Source: Mesorhizobium sp. LSHC420B00 (GTDB lineage Bacteria > Pseudomonadota > Alphaproteobacteria > Rhizobiales > Rhizobiaceae). Taken from it: a stretch of DNA of 64,000 nucleotides. Every line of letters starts with the position of its first letter. Positions within the stretch are counted from its first letter, which is position 1. Position numbers and translations under genes: made by a program. The stretch is taken from positions 77,070 through 141,069 of the forward strand of contig NZ_AYVY01000013.1 of NCBI RefSeq assembly GCF_000503055.1, read 5' to 3'. This document shows positions 34,670 to 43,249 of this stretch, in pieces. The notes beneath the pieces were generated by a model. The model had not been told where the DNA came from. It worked only from the letters and a program-made list of their open reading frames with translations, and did not search any database.

Positions 34670-35710
34670 TCAGCGGGCCATCATTTCATCGAAGGCTCTT
34701 TGGGCAGCCTCGCCATTCTTGACCCACCATTCTGAATTCGAAAACACCGACGTGCCAGCATTTTCAGGCGCGGTCGCAAGGGTCTTCAGACGGTCCTCGG
34801 GAATAAGGCCACCCTCATATGCCGCAGGATTGACTGGGCCGTAGGCAATGAAATCGGTCAGCTTCGCAACTCGCGCAGGCTGCGTCATCGCTGCGATGAG
34901 CTTCATCGCGGCTTCCTTGTTCGGCGCTCCCTTCGGCACCCCAAGGCAGTCCGTGCCGATGACCGAACCCTTGAACGTGTAGTCAGCCGCGCCGCCATCT
35001 GCTTTCACGGTTTGAGCCCGTCCGTTCCAGGTAATGACCAAATCCGCCTCACCATCTTTCAGCAACTGCGCGGACTGAGCTCCCGAGGTCCACCACACGG
35101 CGACATTTGGTTTGATCGCTTCAAGCCGGTTGATGGCGCGCTCTAGCCCTTCCGGCGTGCTGAGCACGGAATAGACGTCCGCGGGTGCCACGCCATCGGA
35201 GAGAAGCGCGATCTCGATCGAGTCTTGCGCATTGGCGCGCAACGCGCGCCGGCCAGAAAATTTGGCAACATCCCAGAATTCCGCCCACGTCTTCGGCGGG
35301 TTCTGGCCATAGGTCTTGGTGTTCCACGACATGACGGTGCCGTAGGAGTCGAACGGATAGCAGTAGTCGGACTTCGCACCCTCCGGCACGGATTTCGGAT
35401 CGATGATCTTGTAGTCGAGTGGCTCAAGCAGCGATTGTGCGGCCGCCTGGGCACCTTCCGGTGAGCCCAGGTGAATGACGTCGGTCGTGACCGCACCCGA
35501 TGTGACCTGCATCTTCAAGGCGGCTAGGCCGTCGCTTAGGGTCTCCTCGCGGACATCATAGCCGAGCTCTTTTGCAGCAGGCCCCCACATGGCTTCCTTC
35601 ATGGCGTTGCCATAATCGCCACCTGCGGTCGTGATGGTGACTGTTTGCGCATGGACGGGCAAGGCAGCCGAGATTGCGAATGCTGTTAAGGAAATGCGTA
35701 GCCAGGACAT
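34670..35710 (-). CDS. Polyamine-type ABC substrate-binding protein
   Basis: A 346-residue periplasmic binding protein with a signal peptide (LRISLTAFAISAALPVHAQ) and a PotD-like, type II periplasmic-binding fold: TVTITTAGGDYGNAMKEAMW, YCYPFDSYGTVMSWNTKTYG and VAVWWTSGAQSAQLLKDGEA. The relatives bind spermidine, putrescine or similar cations; the ligand here is not certain, and the phosphorylase at the end of the operon would fit a nucleoside or polyamine-linked ligand. It is first in the operon and divergent from the LacI gene. Confidence 0.9.
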   Translation of the reverse strand: MSWLRISLTAFAISAALPVHAQTVTITTAGGDYGNAMKEAMWGPAAKELGYDVREETLSDGLAALKMQVTSGAVTTDVIHLGSPEGAQAAAQSLLEPLDYKIIDPKSVPEGAKSDYCYPFDSYGTVMSWNTKTYGQNPPKTWAEFWDVAKFSGRRALRANAQDSIEIALLSDGVAPADVYSVLSTPEGLERAINRLEAIKPNVAVWWTSGAQSAQLLKDGEADLVITWNGRAQTVKADGGAADYTFKGSVIGTDCLGVPKGAPNKEAAMKLIAAMTQPARVAKLTDFIAYGPVNPAAYEGGLIPEDRLKTLATAPENAGTSVFSNSEWWVKNGEAAQRAFDEMMAR

Positions 35711-35764
35711 AGGTTCTCCTCCCCAACTTTATCCAAATGTCGCTCAAAAGTGCCATTATTTTGT

Positions 35765-35782
35765 AATCGTAACGTTACGATT
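35765..35782. promoter_or_regulatory. LacI-type operator palindrome
   Basis: The sequence AATCGTAACGTTACGATT is an 18-bp perfect palindrome with the central CG typical of LacI/GalR operators. It lies 55 bases upstream of the binding-protein start and 126 bases upstream of the lacI-type gene. A weaker related site containing GGTAACGTT occurs near 35849-35857. It is the likely target of the LacI-family protein encoded at 35908-36906. Confidence 0.75.
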
Positions 35783-35907
35783 GCATCTGAATGCGCTGGA
35801 GTCAAGCTGCTTCCTGCGGGAGTTTGGATTGACCGGGATGTCGAATCCGGTAACGTTGGCGGTCAGCAAAATCAGCCGGCGCTTTCGCAAACGAAGTCGG
35901 GCGAACA

Positions 35908-36906
35908 ATGGCCAATCTAAAGCAGATCGCGGCGGAACTTTCCCTCTCGGTGACCACGGTATCCCGCGCTCTGAAGGATGGGCCGGAAGTGCAGCCCTCG
36001 ACCATAGCCCGCGTCAAGGAGGCGGCTAAGCGGGTCGGCTATTTACCAAATCATCATGGTCGCGCGCTCAAAACCGGTCGAACGCAGACGCTGACGGCAG
36101 TACTCCCGATGGAGACACGAGATCATCTGTCCGATCTGTTGAAGCTTCCTTTAATCGAAGGCATGACGTTGGCGGCGCGGCAAGCCGGTTATAGTCTGTC
36201 CATCTATTCCACCACTCCCGACGACGATCCCGTCGAGAGTGTGGAGCGGCAACTCCAGGCGCGCAGCGCAGACGGCCTGATCATCACACGCCTGGTGTCG
36301 GCTGATCCGCGCGTCAAGCTGCTGCTGGATAAACGCATGCCATTCGTCGCGTTTGGAAGAACCGACCTGGATATCGCGTATCCTTATGTCGATGTCGACA
36401 ATGAACAGATTGCCTACGAGGCGACCCGGCGGCTCATGGATAAGGGCTGTCGACGCATTGCGCTGCAACTTCTCGTTCCGGAGGACCAAGCGAGTGCCAT
36501 GCGTCTTTCCGGGTATGGAAGGGCAATGGCCGAGGCCGGTATTCCGATCGACCAATCGCTGATCGGTCATGGCATGTTCACCATGGAATCGAGCGCAGGC
36601 TGGTTCGATCGCTTGCTGGCGTCATCAGATCCGCCGACGGGCTTGGCGTGCGCCAACGAACTGGGCCTTCTGGGAGCGTTGCACGCCCTCGGCAAGCGGG
36701 GTCTTACACCAGGCCGCGACGTCCACATCGTCACCCGTGACAGCACGCGGCTGGCACGTTTCCTGCCGGCAAAGATCGGAGTTCATTCCGTGGATATGGC
36801 GGGTGTTGGACGCAAACTTATCGAAGTCCTGGAGAGCCGGATCATCAATCCGCTTGGGCCGGTGGAGACAGTCTTGGTGCAAGGCAGATTCGAGCCGGCC
36901 GAATAG
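35908..36906 (+). CDS. LacI-family transcriptional regulator
   Basis: A 332-residue repressor. The N-terminal HTH is NLKQIAAELSLSVTTVSRAL, followed by the hinge-helix region AKRVGYLPNHHGRALKTGRT. The rest is a periplasmic-binding-like effector domain (about 60-330) with ADGLIITRL, PFVAFGRTDLD and TGLACANELGLLGALHALGK. Divergent from the polyamine-type ABC operon, whose shared promoter region holds an 18-bp palindrome, so it most likely represses that operon in the absence of ligand. Confidence 0.92.
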   Translation: MANLKQIAAELSLSVTTVSRALKDGPEVQPSTIARVKEAAKRVGYLPNHHGRALKTGRTQTLTAVLPMETRDHLSDLLKLPLIEGMTLAARQAGYSLSIYSTTPDDDPVESVERQLQARSADGLIITRLVSADPRVKLLLDKRMPFVAFGRTDLDIAYPYVDVDNEQIAYEATRRLMDKGCRRIALQLLVPEDQASAMRLSGYGRAMAEAGIPIDQSLIGHGMFTMESSAGWFDRLLASSDPPTGLACANELGLLGALHALGKRGLTPGRDVHIVTRDSTRLARFLPAKIGVHSVDMAGVGRKLIEVLESRIINPLGPVETVLVQGRFEPAE

Positions 36907-36918
36907 TCCGGGCTGCCG

Positions 36919-37503
36919 TCAGGGGGCCACCTCGTCTTGAACCGGCCGGATCAGCGCCTTTGCGGCAGCTGCTCCCGCTGCAAGGATGCGATCCGACAAT
37001 TCCGTCCCTTCCAGGGCGCGGGCCAGTTGAAGCGCGCCGATGAGCGTTGCAAACACACCCAACGCAACGCCCTCTGGATCATTGGTCGGCGGCAGAGCGT
37101 CGGCTATCTGACGCACCAGGGATTGGGCGCGTTCGGCATAGAGGGCCCGCGTTTCAGGCGGCTGCCGCGCTATTTCCGGCAGTAGCGCGGCCGAAGCGCA
37201 GCCCTTTCCAGGATTGTCCCGGTGCTCGGCCGATAGATATGCCCCTATGGCCATTTCCGGACCGCCGGCGGCCAACGCTTCCTGCACTTGCTGCGACTGC
37301 GCGTCCAGGGCCGCCGCCACGCTTTCACGGACGAGCTCCGCCTTGGACTGAAAGTGCGGATAGAAGGCCCCGTTCGTCAGCCCGGCGTCGCTCATGATGG
37401 TCGCCAGCCCGGACGCCGCGATGCCGTCAGATCGAAAACGTTCGGCGGCGACCTCCATGATCCGGCTGCGTGACGCGTCTTTTCGGCCCTTTTCGTAGCG
37501 CAT
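36919..37503 (-). CDS. TetR-family transcriptional regulator
   Basis: A 194-residue repressor. The N-terminal HTH lies in SRSRIMEVAAERFRSDGIAA then SGLATIMSDAGLTNGAFYPH, followed by FQSKAELVRESV, the usual TetR pattern. The C-terminal domain (about 80-190) binds an unknown ligand. Divergent from the SDR gene with 105 bases between. A related fragment of this gene is found at 30789-30893. Confidence 0.9.
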   Translation of the reverse strand: MRYEKGRKDASRSRIMEVAAERFRSDGIAASGLATIMSDAGLTNGAFYPHFQSKAELVRESVAAALDAQSQQVQEALAAGGPEMAIGAYLSAEHRDNPGKGCASAALLPEIARQPPETRALYAERAQSLVRQIADALPPTNDPEGVALGVFATLIGALQLARALEGTELSDRILAAGAAAAKALIRPVQDEVAP

Positions 37504-37528
37504 GTCTTCTTTCCTGCCCTGCTATTGC

Positions 37529-37542
37529 ATTATGCTCATAAT
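37529..37542. promoter_or_regulatory. Candidate TetR operator
   Basis: ATTATG (37529-37534) and CATAAT (37537-37542) form an inverted repeat with a 2-base spacer in the AT-rich divergent promoter between the TetR and SDR genes; a further CATAAT lies at 37556-37561. TetR-type repressors commonly bind such sites and control both genes. Confidence 0.45.
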
Positions 37543-37608
37543 CTGATATTACGACCATAATTCAATTCGTGGAAATAAGCTAGACCTCTCGAACCTGGAA
37601 CATCAAAA

Positions 37609-38424
37609 ATGAATGGGAATTCTGAAAAAACCGCAATCGTGACCGGAGCCTCCTCGGGCATTGGCCGCGCCAGCGCCGAGGCCTTGGCGCGGGCGGGGTT
37701 CACTGTCTTTGGCACAAGTCGCCGCAAGACCAGTAATGGCCCGGAAGGGGTGACCATGCTGGCATGCGACGTGACCGATGATGCGGCCGTCACTGCGCTC
37801 GTTGCCACCGTGCTCGCGCAGACCGGCCGGATCGATCTCCTGGTCAACAATGCCGGTGTCGGCCTGCTAGGGGGTGCCGAGGAATCCTCGGTCGCACAGG
37901 TACAAGCCCTGTTCGACGTCAATCTGTTCGGCGTCATGCGGATGACCAACGCAGTGTTGCCGTCGATGCGGCGGCGCGGCCAAGGGCGCATCATCAATAT
38001 CGGCTCCATTCTGGGATTGGTACCCGCGCCATACTCAGCGCATTATTCGGCAGTCAAGCACGCGCTCGAAGGCTATTCGGAATCGCTCGACCACGAGGGG
38101 CGCGCCTTCAACGTCCGCGTTTCCGTCATCGAGCCGGCATTCGTCCGCACCGTCTTCGACCAGAACGGCATCGAGCCGGATTCGCTGTTGAAGGAATACG
38201 ATCGGGCTCGAGCCGGGCTCAAGGCGTTGCTGGGCGATGTGATGCCGATAGCCGATCGGCCGGAAGTGGTGGCGAATGTGGTCGTCAAGGCGGCGACCGA
38301 TGCCCGTCCGCGACGGCGTTACACCGCTGGCAAGGCAGCGCGCCAGGTCAGCCTGCTGCGCCGCTTTGCCCCCGCGGGGATGTTCGACAAGAGCCTGCGC
38401 AAGCAGTTCCGCTTGCCGGTCTGA
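37609..38424 (+). CDS. Short-chain dehydrogenase/reductase
   Basis: A 271-residue classical SDR. The cofactor motif TGASSGIGRASAEALARAGF, NNAGVG, the catalytic Ser in INIGSILGLV and the YSAVK motif (Tyr, Lys) are intact. The residue pattern at the end of beta-2 (GTSRRKTS) suggests NADP preference. It is divergent from the TetR gene, and a hydrolase remnant and a quinone oxidoreductase follow on the same strand, suggesting a TetR-controlled redox or detoxification group. Substrate unknown. Confidence 0.9.
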   Translation: MNGNSEKTAIVTGASSGIGRASAEALARAGFTVFGTSRRKTSNGPEGVTMLACDVTDDAAVTALVATVLAQTGRIDLLVNNAGVGLLGGAEESSVAQVQALFDVNLFGVMRMTNAVLPSMRRRGQGRIINIGSILGLVPAPYSAHYSAVKHALEGYSESLDHEGRAFNVRVSVIEPAFVRTVFDQNGIEPDSLLKEYDRARAGLKALLGDVMPIADRPEVVANVVVKAATDARPRRRYTAGKAARQVSLLRRFAPAGMFDKSLRKQFRLPV

Positions 38425-38489
38425 ACAACAGAGCCAGGGGATTTCGCGCATATGCGACTAGCAACCACAACACATTTGGTCAGGCCCTT

Positions 38490-39041
38490 GTGCGCAAACT
38501 CATCCTGGCTGGCACGGGGCCGGCCGGTGGCGAAGGCATCGACAAGGTGACGCCGCTGACGATCGTGGACATGATCAAGGGCGCGCTGACTTTGCGGGAT
38601 CCGAAATACTATCTCTTCTTCACAACGACGCCGAATGGGCGCCGCGCCGCAAACGCATTTCTGCAACGGCTGAAAGAGCGCCGGTCCAACCGGGACAAGG
38701 CGGTATCGCTGAGCGCCTTCGGCGCGCAACTCAAGGCGATCAAGGCCTACGGACTCCAGGCGCCGCAAGACCTGAGCGCTATCCGCATTCCCACTTTGGT
38801 TGCGAATGGCGACCAGGACAGGATGGTGCCGAGCAGCAATACCTACGATCTCGCCGGGCGTATCCCAGGGGCGCATCTGGTTATCTATCCGGATGCCGGG
38901 CATGGCGGGGTAGTTCAGAACTACGCCGATTTCGTCCCGAAAGCCCTGTCCTTCCTCGAGGCTGAGGTCTTGCCGCAGGGCGGCCATGCAACTGAAAACG
39001 TTCGGCTTGTTTTGTCGCGGAACACCAACAGACATTCTTAG
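38490..39041 (+). pseudogene. Alpha/beta hydrolase, 5'-truncated
   Basis: The frame encodes the C-terminal two-thirds of an alpha/beta hydrolase: VRKLILAGTGPAGGEG, the acid-bearing IPTLVANGDQDRMVPSSN and the catalytic His in YPDAGHGGVVQ. The oxyanion HG region and the nucleophile elbow (GxSxG), which should precede RKLIL, are absent; the preceding 65 bases after the SDR stop are unrelated. A GTG at 38490 could start an inactive 183-residue product. It is most likely a deletion derivative. Confidence 0.7.
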
Positions 39042-39053
39042 AAAGTAACTGCC

Positions 39054-40055
39054 ATGAAGGCATTCGTTGTCGATAAATATAATAAAAAGGGCCTTCTGCG
39101 GCTGGCCGAAATGCCGGAGCCGCAGCTCCAGGACAGCGATGTCCTGGTCGAGGTTCATGCCGCAGGGGTGAACCTGCTCGATTCCAAGGTCAGAACCGGA
39201 GAATTCAAGCTCATCCTGCCCTATCGCCGGCCCTTCATCCTGGGCCATGACGTGGCTGGGAAGGTTATCCGCGTGGGATCGAAAGTCCGCAAGTTCAAGG
39301 CCGGCGACGATGTCTATGCGCGGCCGCGCGATGGCCGGATTGGGACATTCGCCGAGTTCATCGCCATGGATGAAGCCGATGTGGCCTTGAAGCCTGAGAA
39401 TCTCAGCATGGAAGAGGCGGCCTCGATTCCCCTGGTCGGTCTCACCGCCTGGCAGACGCTTATCGACAGGGCAAACCTGAAGAAGGGACAGAAGGTCTTC
39501 ATCCAGGCTGGTTCCGGGGGCGTGGGAACATTCGCTATTCAGTTGGCCAAGCACCTCGGCGCGACCGTTGCGACAACCGCGAGCGCGTCGAGTGCCGATC
39601 TGGTGAAAAGTCTCGGCGCCGATGTTGTCGTCGACTACAGGCAAGAAGACTTCGAGAAGGTTCTGTCGGGCTACGATGTCGTCTTGAACAGCCAGGACGC
39701 CAAGACGCTCGAAAAATCCCTGAGCGTGCTGAAACCGGGTGGCAAGCTCATCTCCATCTCGGGTCCACCGGATTCCGAGTTTGCCAGGGAAAAGGGACTG
39801 AATTTTATGCTGAGGCTGGTGCTGCGCCTCCTGAGCCGCGGAATTCGGGCCAAAGCCAAGCGCCGTGCCGTGCAGTTTTCGTTCCTTTTCATGTGGGCGC
39901 AGGGCGATCAGCTGAGCAAAATCGCCGCTCTAATCGAATCCGGCGCGATCCGCCCGGTTCTGGATCGGGTCTTTCCATTCGAAGCGACCAATGAGGCTCT
40001 GGCCTATGTCGAAACAGGACGCGCCAAGGGCAAGGTCGTCATCAAGGTCAGATAG
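39054..40055 (+). CDS. NADP-dependent quinone oxidoreductase (MDR family)
   Basis: A 333-residue zinc-free medium-chain reductase. It has HAAGVNLLDSKVRTG, FILGHDVAGKVIRVGSKV, PLVGLTAWQTL and the NADPH-binding QAGSGGVGTFAIQLAKHLGA; no structural-zinc Cys cluster is present. Such enzymes reduce quinones or activated alkenes. It follows the hydrolase remnant by 12 bases and overlaps the convergent kinase gene by 8 bases. Confidence 0.9.
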   Translation: MKAFVVDKYNKKGLLRLAEMPEPQLQDSDVLVEVHAAGVNLLDSKVRTGEFKLILPYRRPFILGHDVAGKVIRVGSKVRKFKAGDDVYARPRDGRIGTFAEFIAMDEADVALKPENLSMEEAASIPLVGLTAWQTLIDRANLKKGQKVFIQAGSGGVGTFAIQLAKHLGATVATTASASSADLVKSLGADVVVDYRQEDFEKVLSGYDVVLNSQDAKTLEKSLSVLKPGGKLISISGPPDSEFAREKGLNFMLRLVLRLLSRGIRAKAKRRAVQFSFLFMWAQGDQLSKIAALIESGAIRPVLDRVFPFEATNEALAYVETGRAKGKVVIKVR

Positions 40056-40977
40056 CAGTTGCCTCGAACGCAGCCCTGAGCGTCTCGAACGGCGCCAGGG
40101 CGCCGCGCACCTGTACGACGGCGGCGGCGACGCGATGGGCGCGCTGCACCGCCTCAGTCGGCGCATGGCCGGCAAGGCGGGCGGCGAGATAGGCGCCATT
40201 GAAGGAGTCGCCGGCGCCGGTGGTGTCGACCGGGGTGGCGACGTGTACCGCCGGCACGGTTTGCAAGGTTCCGTTTTGCGCGATCAGCGCCGGTTCCTCG
40301 CCGTTCTTGACGACGACCTCGCCGACCAGCTTTCGCAGCCGTTCGGCTGTTTCCTGCGGTGTCGTATCACCAAACAGCATCTGCTCGTCGGGAAAGGTGG
40401 GTAGCGCGATGTCGGCGACGGCGAGCGCCTCGAGGATCGCGGCCTGCGCTTCCTCGCTTTGGCGCCACAGCCGCGGCCGGTAATTGGGATCGAAGGCGAT
40501 CAGCGAGCCGGCCGCGCGCGCCTTGGCCACGGCCGTCAGCAGTACCTTGCGCGCACCCTCGTCGAGGATTGCCAAAGTGATTCCGGAAAAATAGACCAGC
40601 GCCTGGTTTTCAAGGCTTTTCTGTAAAGCGGCTGGGTCCGAAGCCAACTGCCTCGCGGCCGCATCGGCCCGCCAATAGGTGAACGAACGTTCGGCGCCGG
40701 TCAGCGTGATCGCATAGAGGCCGGGGCGGGCGCCCGCTATCACCGGGCTGGCGCCGACGCCGATGCCGTTTTCGGCGAGGAATTTGATCTGGTCGCCCGA
40801 GAACGGGTCGTCGCCGAAGGCCGAGACATAGGTCGCCGGCCGCTCGCCGCTCAAGGCATGCAGCGCCCATAAAGTGTTGAACGTGTCGCCGGCAAAGCCC
40901 ATGCGCCAGTTCGGCCCGGCCTGGCCCGAAAGCTCGAGCATGCACTCGCCGATCGAGGCGACGCCGTTTCCTGCCAT
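40048..40977 (-). CDS. kdgK: PfkB-family sugar kinase, 2-keto-3-deoxygluconate kinase-like
   Basis: A 309-residue ribokinase-fold kinase. Features: IGECMLELSG at the N-terminus, RMGFAGDTFNTLWAL, GIGVGASPV, SFTYWRADAAAR (as in KdgK), FDPNYRPRLW and the C-terminal anion-hole and catalytic Asp motif TTGAGDSFNGAYLA. It would phosphorylate 2-keto-3-deoxygluconate to KDPG for the Entner-Doudoroff pathway. GGAGGAGTACTTC precedes the ATG at 40977, which decides the start over earlier in-frame ATGs. Confidence 0.88.
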   Translation of the reverse strand: MAGNGVASIGECMLELSGQAGPNWRMGFAGDTFNTLWALHALSGERPATYVSAFGDDPFSGDQIKFLAENGIGVGASPVIAGARPGLYAITLTGAERSFTYWRADAAARQLASDPAALQKSLENQALVYFSGITLAILDEGARKVLLTAVAKARAAGSLIAFDPNYRPRLWRQSEEAQAAILEALAVADIALPTFPDEQMLFGDTTPQETAERLRKLVGEVVVKNGEEPALIAQNGTLQTVPAVHVATPVDTTGAGDSFNGAYLAARLAGHAPTEAVQRAHRVAAAVVQVRGALAPFETLRAAFEATAI

Positions 40978-41129
40978 GAAGTACTCCTCCATCCGTGCAA
41001 TTGCGGTGCTGTAGCTTTTTGCGGCCGGCAGCGCCATGCTTGGCGACGGCGGATTCTTGCGCTGGGCGCGATTTCCCACAGGGGCGTGGGACGCGATCTG
41101 CCCAGCGAATCGTTATCCGCAGAACAGGA

Positions 41130-41582
41130 ATGGGTTTGGCATCGTTATGGCGTTATCTTCTTGGAGGCTTCGGCCTGGCTGCCTTGCTCGCCGGTGTGCT
41201 GGCCGTCGTCTATCTGACGGCGCCGCATGCGCCGCAACCAAGCTCGGACGTCGGCCGTTCAAGGACGACGGCGAACAAGCTGTTCGTGGCGACTTTCGAG
41301 CCCGAGAAAGGCGTCATCCGGCAGGGCGAACTGGAGTCCTGGCTGCTCACATTGAAAACCGTCGAGGGTGCGCCGGTGGAAGGTGCTGCGATAACGATTT
41401 CCGGCGGCATGCCGCAGCACAAGCACGGTCTGCCGACCAGCCCGCAGGCGACCGATTACCTCGGCGAGGGACGCTATCGCATCGACGGCGTGAAATTCAC
41501 GATGAGCGGGTGGTGGCAGTTGCATTTTGCCATTTCCGCCGCGGCCGGTTCGGACACTGTCGTCTTCAACGTGGTGCTGTGA
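41130..41582 (+). CDS. FixH/YtkA-like membrane-anchored protein
   Basis: A 150-residue protein with one N-terminal transmembrane helix (YLLGGFGLAALLAGVLAVVY) and a periplasmic immunoglobulin-like domain. The segment TISGGMPQHKHGLPTSPQ carries Met and His in the position of the MPxHxHG motif seen in YtkA-like domains, which may bind copper. It lies seven bases before the di-heme peroxidase gene, so the two are translationally linked. The ATG at 41130 is directly after AGGA; TTG at 41136 has better spacing. Confidence 0.75.
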   Translation: MGLASLWRYLLGGFGLAALLAGVLAVVYLTAPHAPQPSSDVGRSRTTANKLFVATFEPEKGVIRQGELESWLLTLKTVEGAPVEGAAITISGGMPQHKHGLPTSPQATDYLGEGRYRIDGVKFTMSGWWQLHFAISAAAGSDTVVFNVVL

Positions 41583-41589
41583 GCCATAG

Positions 41590-42789
41590 ATGAGCCGGTT
41601 TTCCAGTCTTCTCGCGTTGGTGATGGTGGCCGTGCTCGCCGGCTGCGGCAGGCCGGAGTTTTCCGACGCCGAGAAGCAAACCGTCGCCTCATTGGCGCTG
41701 TCCAAGCTGCCGCCGCTGAAGCCCGACACGACCAATCGCTTTGCCGAGGTGCCGGCCGCCGCGGCACTCGGTTCGACGCTGTTCTTCGACACCGGGATGA
41801 GCGGCGGCGGCACCGTATCCTGCTCGACCTGCCACAAGATCGACCGCCAGTTCCAGGACGACCTGCCGCAAGCGGTCGGCGTCGGCCGCACCAACCGGCG
41901 TACCATGCCGCTGGCCGGCGTCGCGCATGATCCCTGGTTCTTCTGGGACGGGCGGCGCGACAGCCTGTGGGCGCAAGCACTGACGCCGCTCGAAAATCCG
42001 CTGGAGCAGGCCGGCAACCGCGCCGCCTTCGCGCATTACATCAAGGCCCGTTTCGGCGAGCGCTACGAGCGCATCTTCGGGCCGCTGCCGGACCTTTCGG
42101 GTGTGCCGGCCAATGCCAACCCGCTCGGCACCGATGCCGAGAGGGCGGCCTGGAACGCCATGCCGGAGGCGCAAGCCGAGGAGGTCAATCGCGTCTTTGC
42201 CAATATCGGCAAGGCGATCGCCGCCTTCGAGCGCTCGATCGCGCCGCCGCAGACACGCTTCGACCGTTTTGCTACCGATCTTGCGGTGGGCGCCGAGCCG
42301 CAAGGCGACGCCGTCTTTTCGCCGGAGGAAATCCTCGGCCTGAAGCTGTTCATCGGCAAGGCCAATTGCGTGACCTGCCACAACGGCCCGCGTTTTACCG
42401 ACGGCAGTTTTCACAACACCGGCGTGCCGCCTGTCGCGGGCCTGCCGCCGGATCGCGGCCGCGTCGACGCGGTGGCGCAGGTCGAGGCCGATCCGTTCAA
42501 CTGTTTCGGCACCTTTCGCGACGGTGATGCCAGCGCCTGCCGCGAGTTGCGCTTCATGGTCAAGGCCGGGCCGGAACTCATTCGTGGGTATAAGACGCCG
42601 TCGCTGCGCGGTGCCGCCACCCGGCCGCCCTACATGCATGCCGGGCAGTTTTCCTCGCTGGACGAAGTGGTGGCGCATTATTCCAAGGCGCCGGCCAGTG
42701 TCGAAGGTGTATCCGAGATCCACCCGCTGCAGCTTTCGGACCGCGAACGCGCGGCTCTGGTGGCGTTTTTGAAGACGCTGGCGGAGTGA
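41590..42789 (+). CDS. Di-heme cytochrome c peroxidase (lipoprotein)
   Basis: A 399-residue periplasmic protein of the MauG/CcpA family. The N-terminus is a lipoprotein signal with lipobox LAGC (Cys19). Two heme c sites are seen: CSTCH at residues 78-82 and CVTCH at 260-264. Length and spacing fit the bacterial di-heme peroxidases that reduce hydrogen peroxide with electrons from cytochrome c; MauG-like modification of a partner is possible. It forms a pair with the FixH/YtkA-like gene. Confidence 0.9.
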   Translation: MSRFSSLLALVMVAVLAGCGRPEFSDAEKQTVASLALSKLPPLKPDTTNRFAEVPAAAALGSTLFFDTGMSGGGTVSCSTCHKIDRQFQDDLPQAVGVGRTNRRTMPLAGVAHDPWFFWDGRRDSLWAQALTPLENPLEQAGNRAAFAHYIKARFGERYERIFGPLPDLSGVPANANPLGTDAERAAWNAMPEAQAEEVNRVFANIGKAIAAFERSIAPPQTRFDRFATDLAVGAEPQGDAVFSPEEILGLKLFIGKANCVTCHNGPRFTDGSFHNTGVPPVAGLPPDRGRVDAVAQVEADPFNCFGTFRDGDASACRELRFMVKAGPELIRGYKTPSLRGAATRPPYMHAGQFSSLDEVVAHYSKAPASVEGVSEIHPLQLSDRERAALVAFLKTLAE

Positions 42790-42917
42790 GGCCGGGTTTG
42801 TGTGCGACAAGAGCGGACCACCGTCTTGGGCCGCCAAATAACGTTGACACGATGCAGGGTCGCTGCTCATGATAACCAAGGCGCAAAGTGCGATACCTCA
42901 GGCTGTGGGAGGATAAA

Positions 42918-43179
42918 ATGCAGCCACTTGAAATCGACGCCAAGCCTCAACCTGTTTCAATTGACCCCGCCAAGACCGCAGTTCTCGTCGTGGACATGCA
43001 GAATGACTTCGGCTCGAAAGGCGGGATGTTCGACAGAGCCGGAATCGACATTTCCGGGATTCAGCGGGCTGTCCGCCCCACCGCCCATCGCGTCGGATGC
43101 ACCCAGGAGCAATCATGACGCCTCGATTACGCTCGTGCAGATACTCTTTGGATGGACATCGACGTCCGACCATTCCTGA
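42918..43179 (+). pseudogene. Isochorismatase-family hydrolase with internal deletion
   Basis: The start is intact: a GGGAGG ribosome-binding site, then MQPLEIDAKPQ and TAVLVVDMQNDFGSKGGMFD, including the catalytic Asp of cysteine hydrolases. Similarity ends near AVRPTAHRV. In another frame, SNHDASITLVQILFGWTSTS and a stop at 43177-43179 look like the C-terminus of the same family. The middle, with the catalytic Lys and Cys, is missing, so the gene is an internal-deletion remnant with a frame change. Confidence 0.65.
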
Positions 43180-43249
43180 GGGCGATCGAGGAGCAATTTC
43201 AGGAGCGTCTTGAACGAGCCGGATGAGCTGACGAGATATCAGTGAGCGC

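Noticed and set aside
43141-43230. Frame reading TLWMDIDVRPFLRAIEEQ before a stop
   Set aside because: Looks coding-like but overlaps the isochorismatase C-terminal remnant in another frame; no start and no family recognised.
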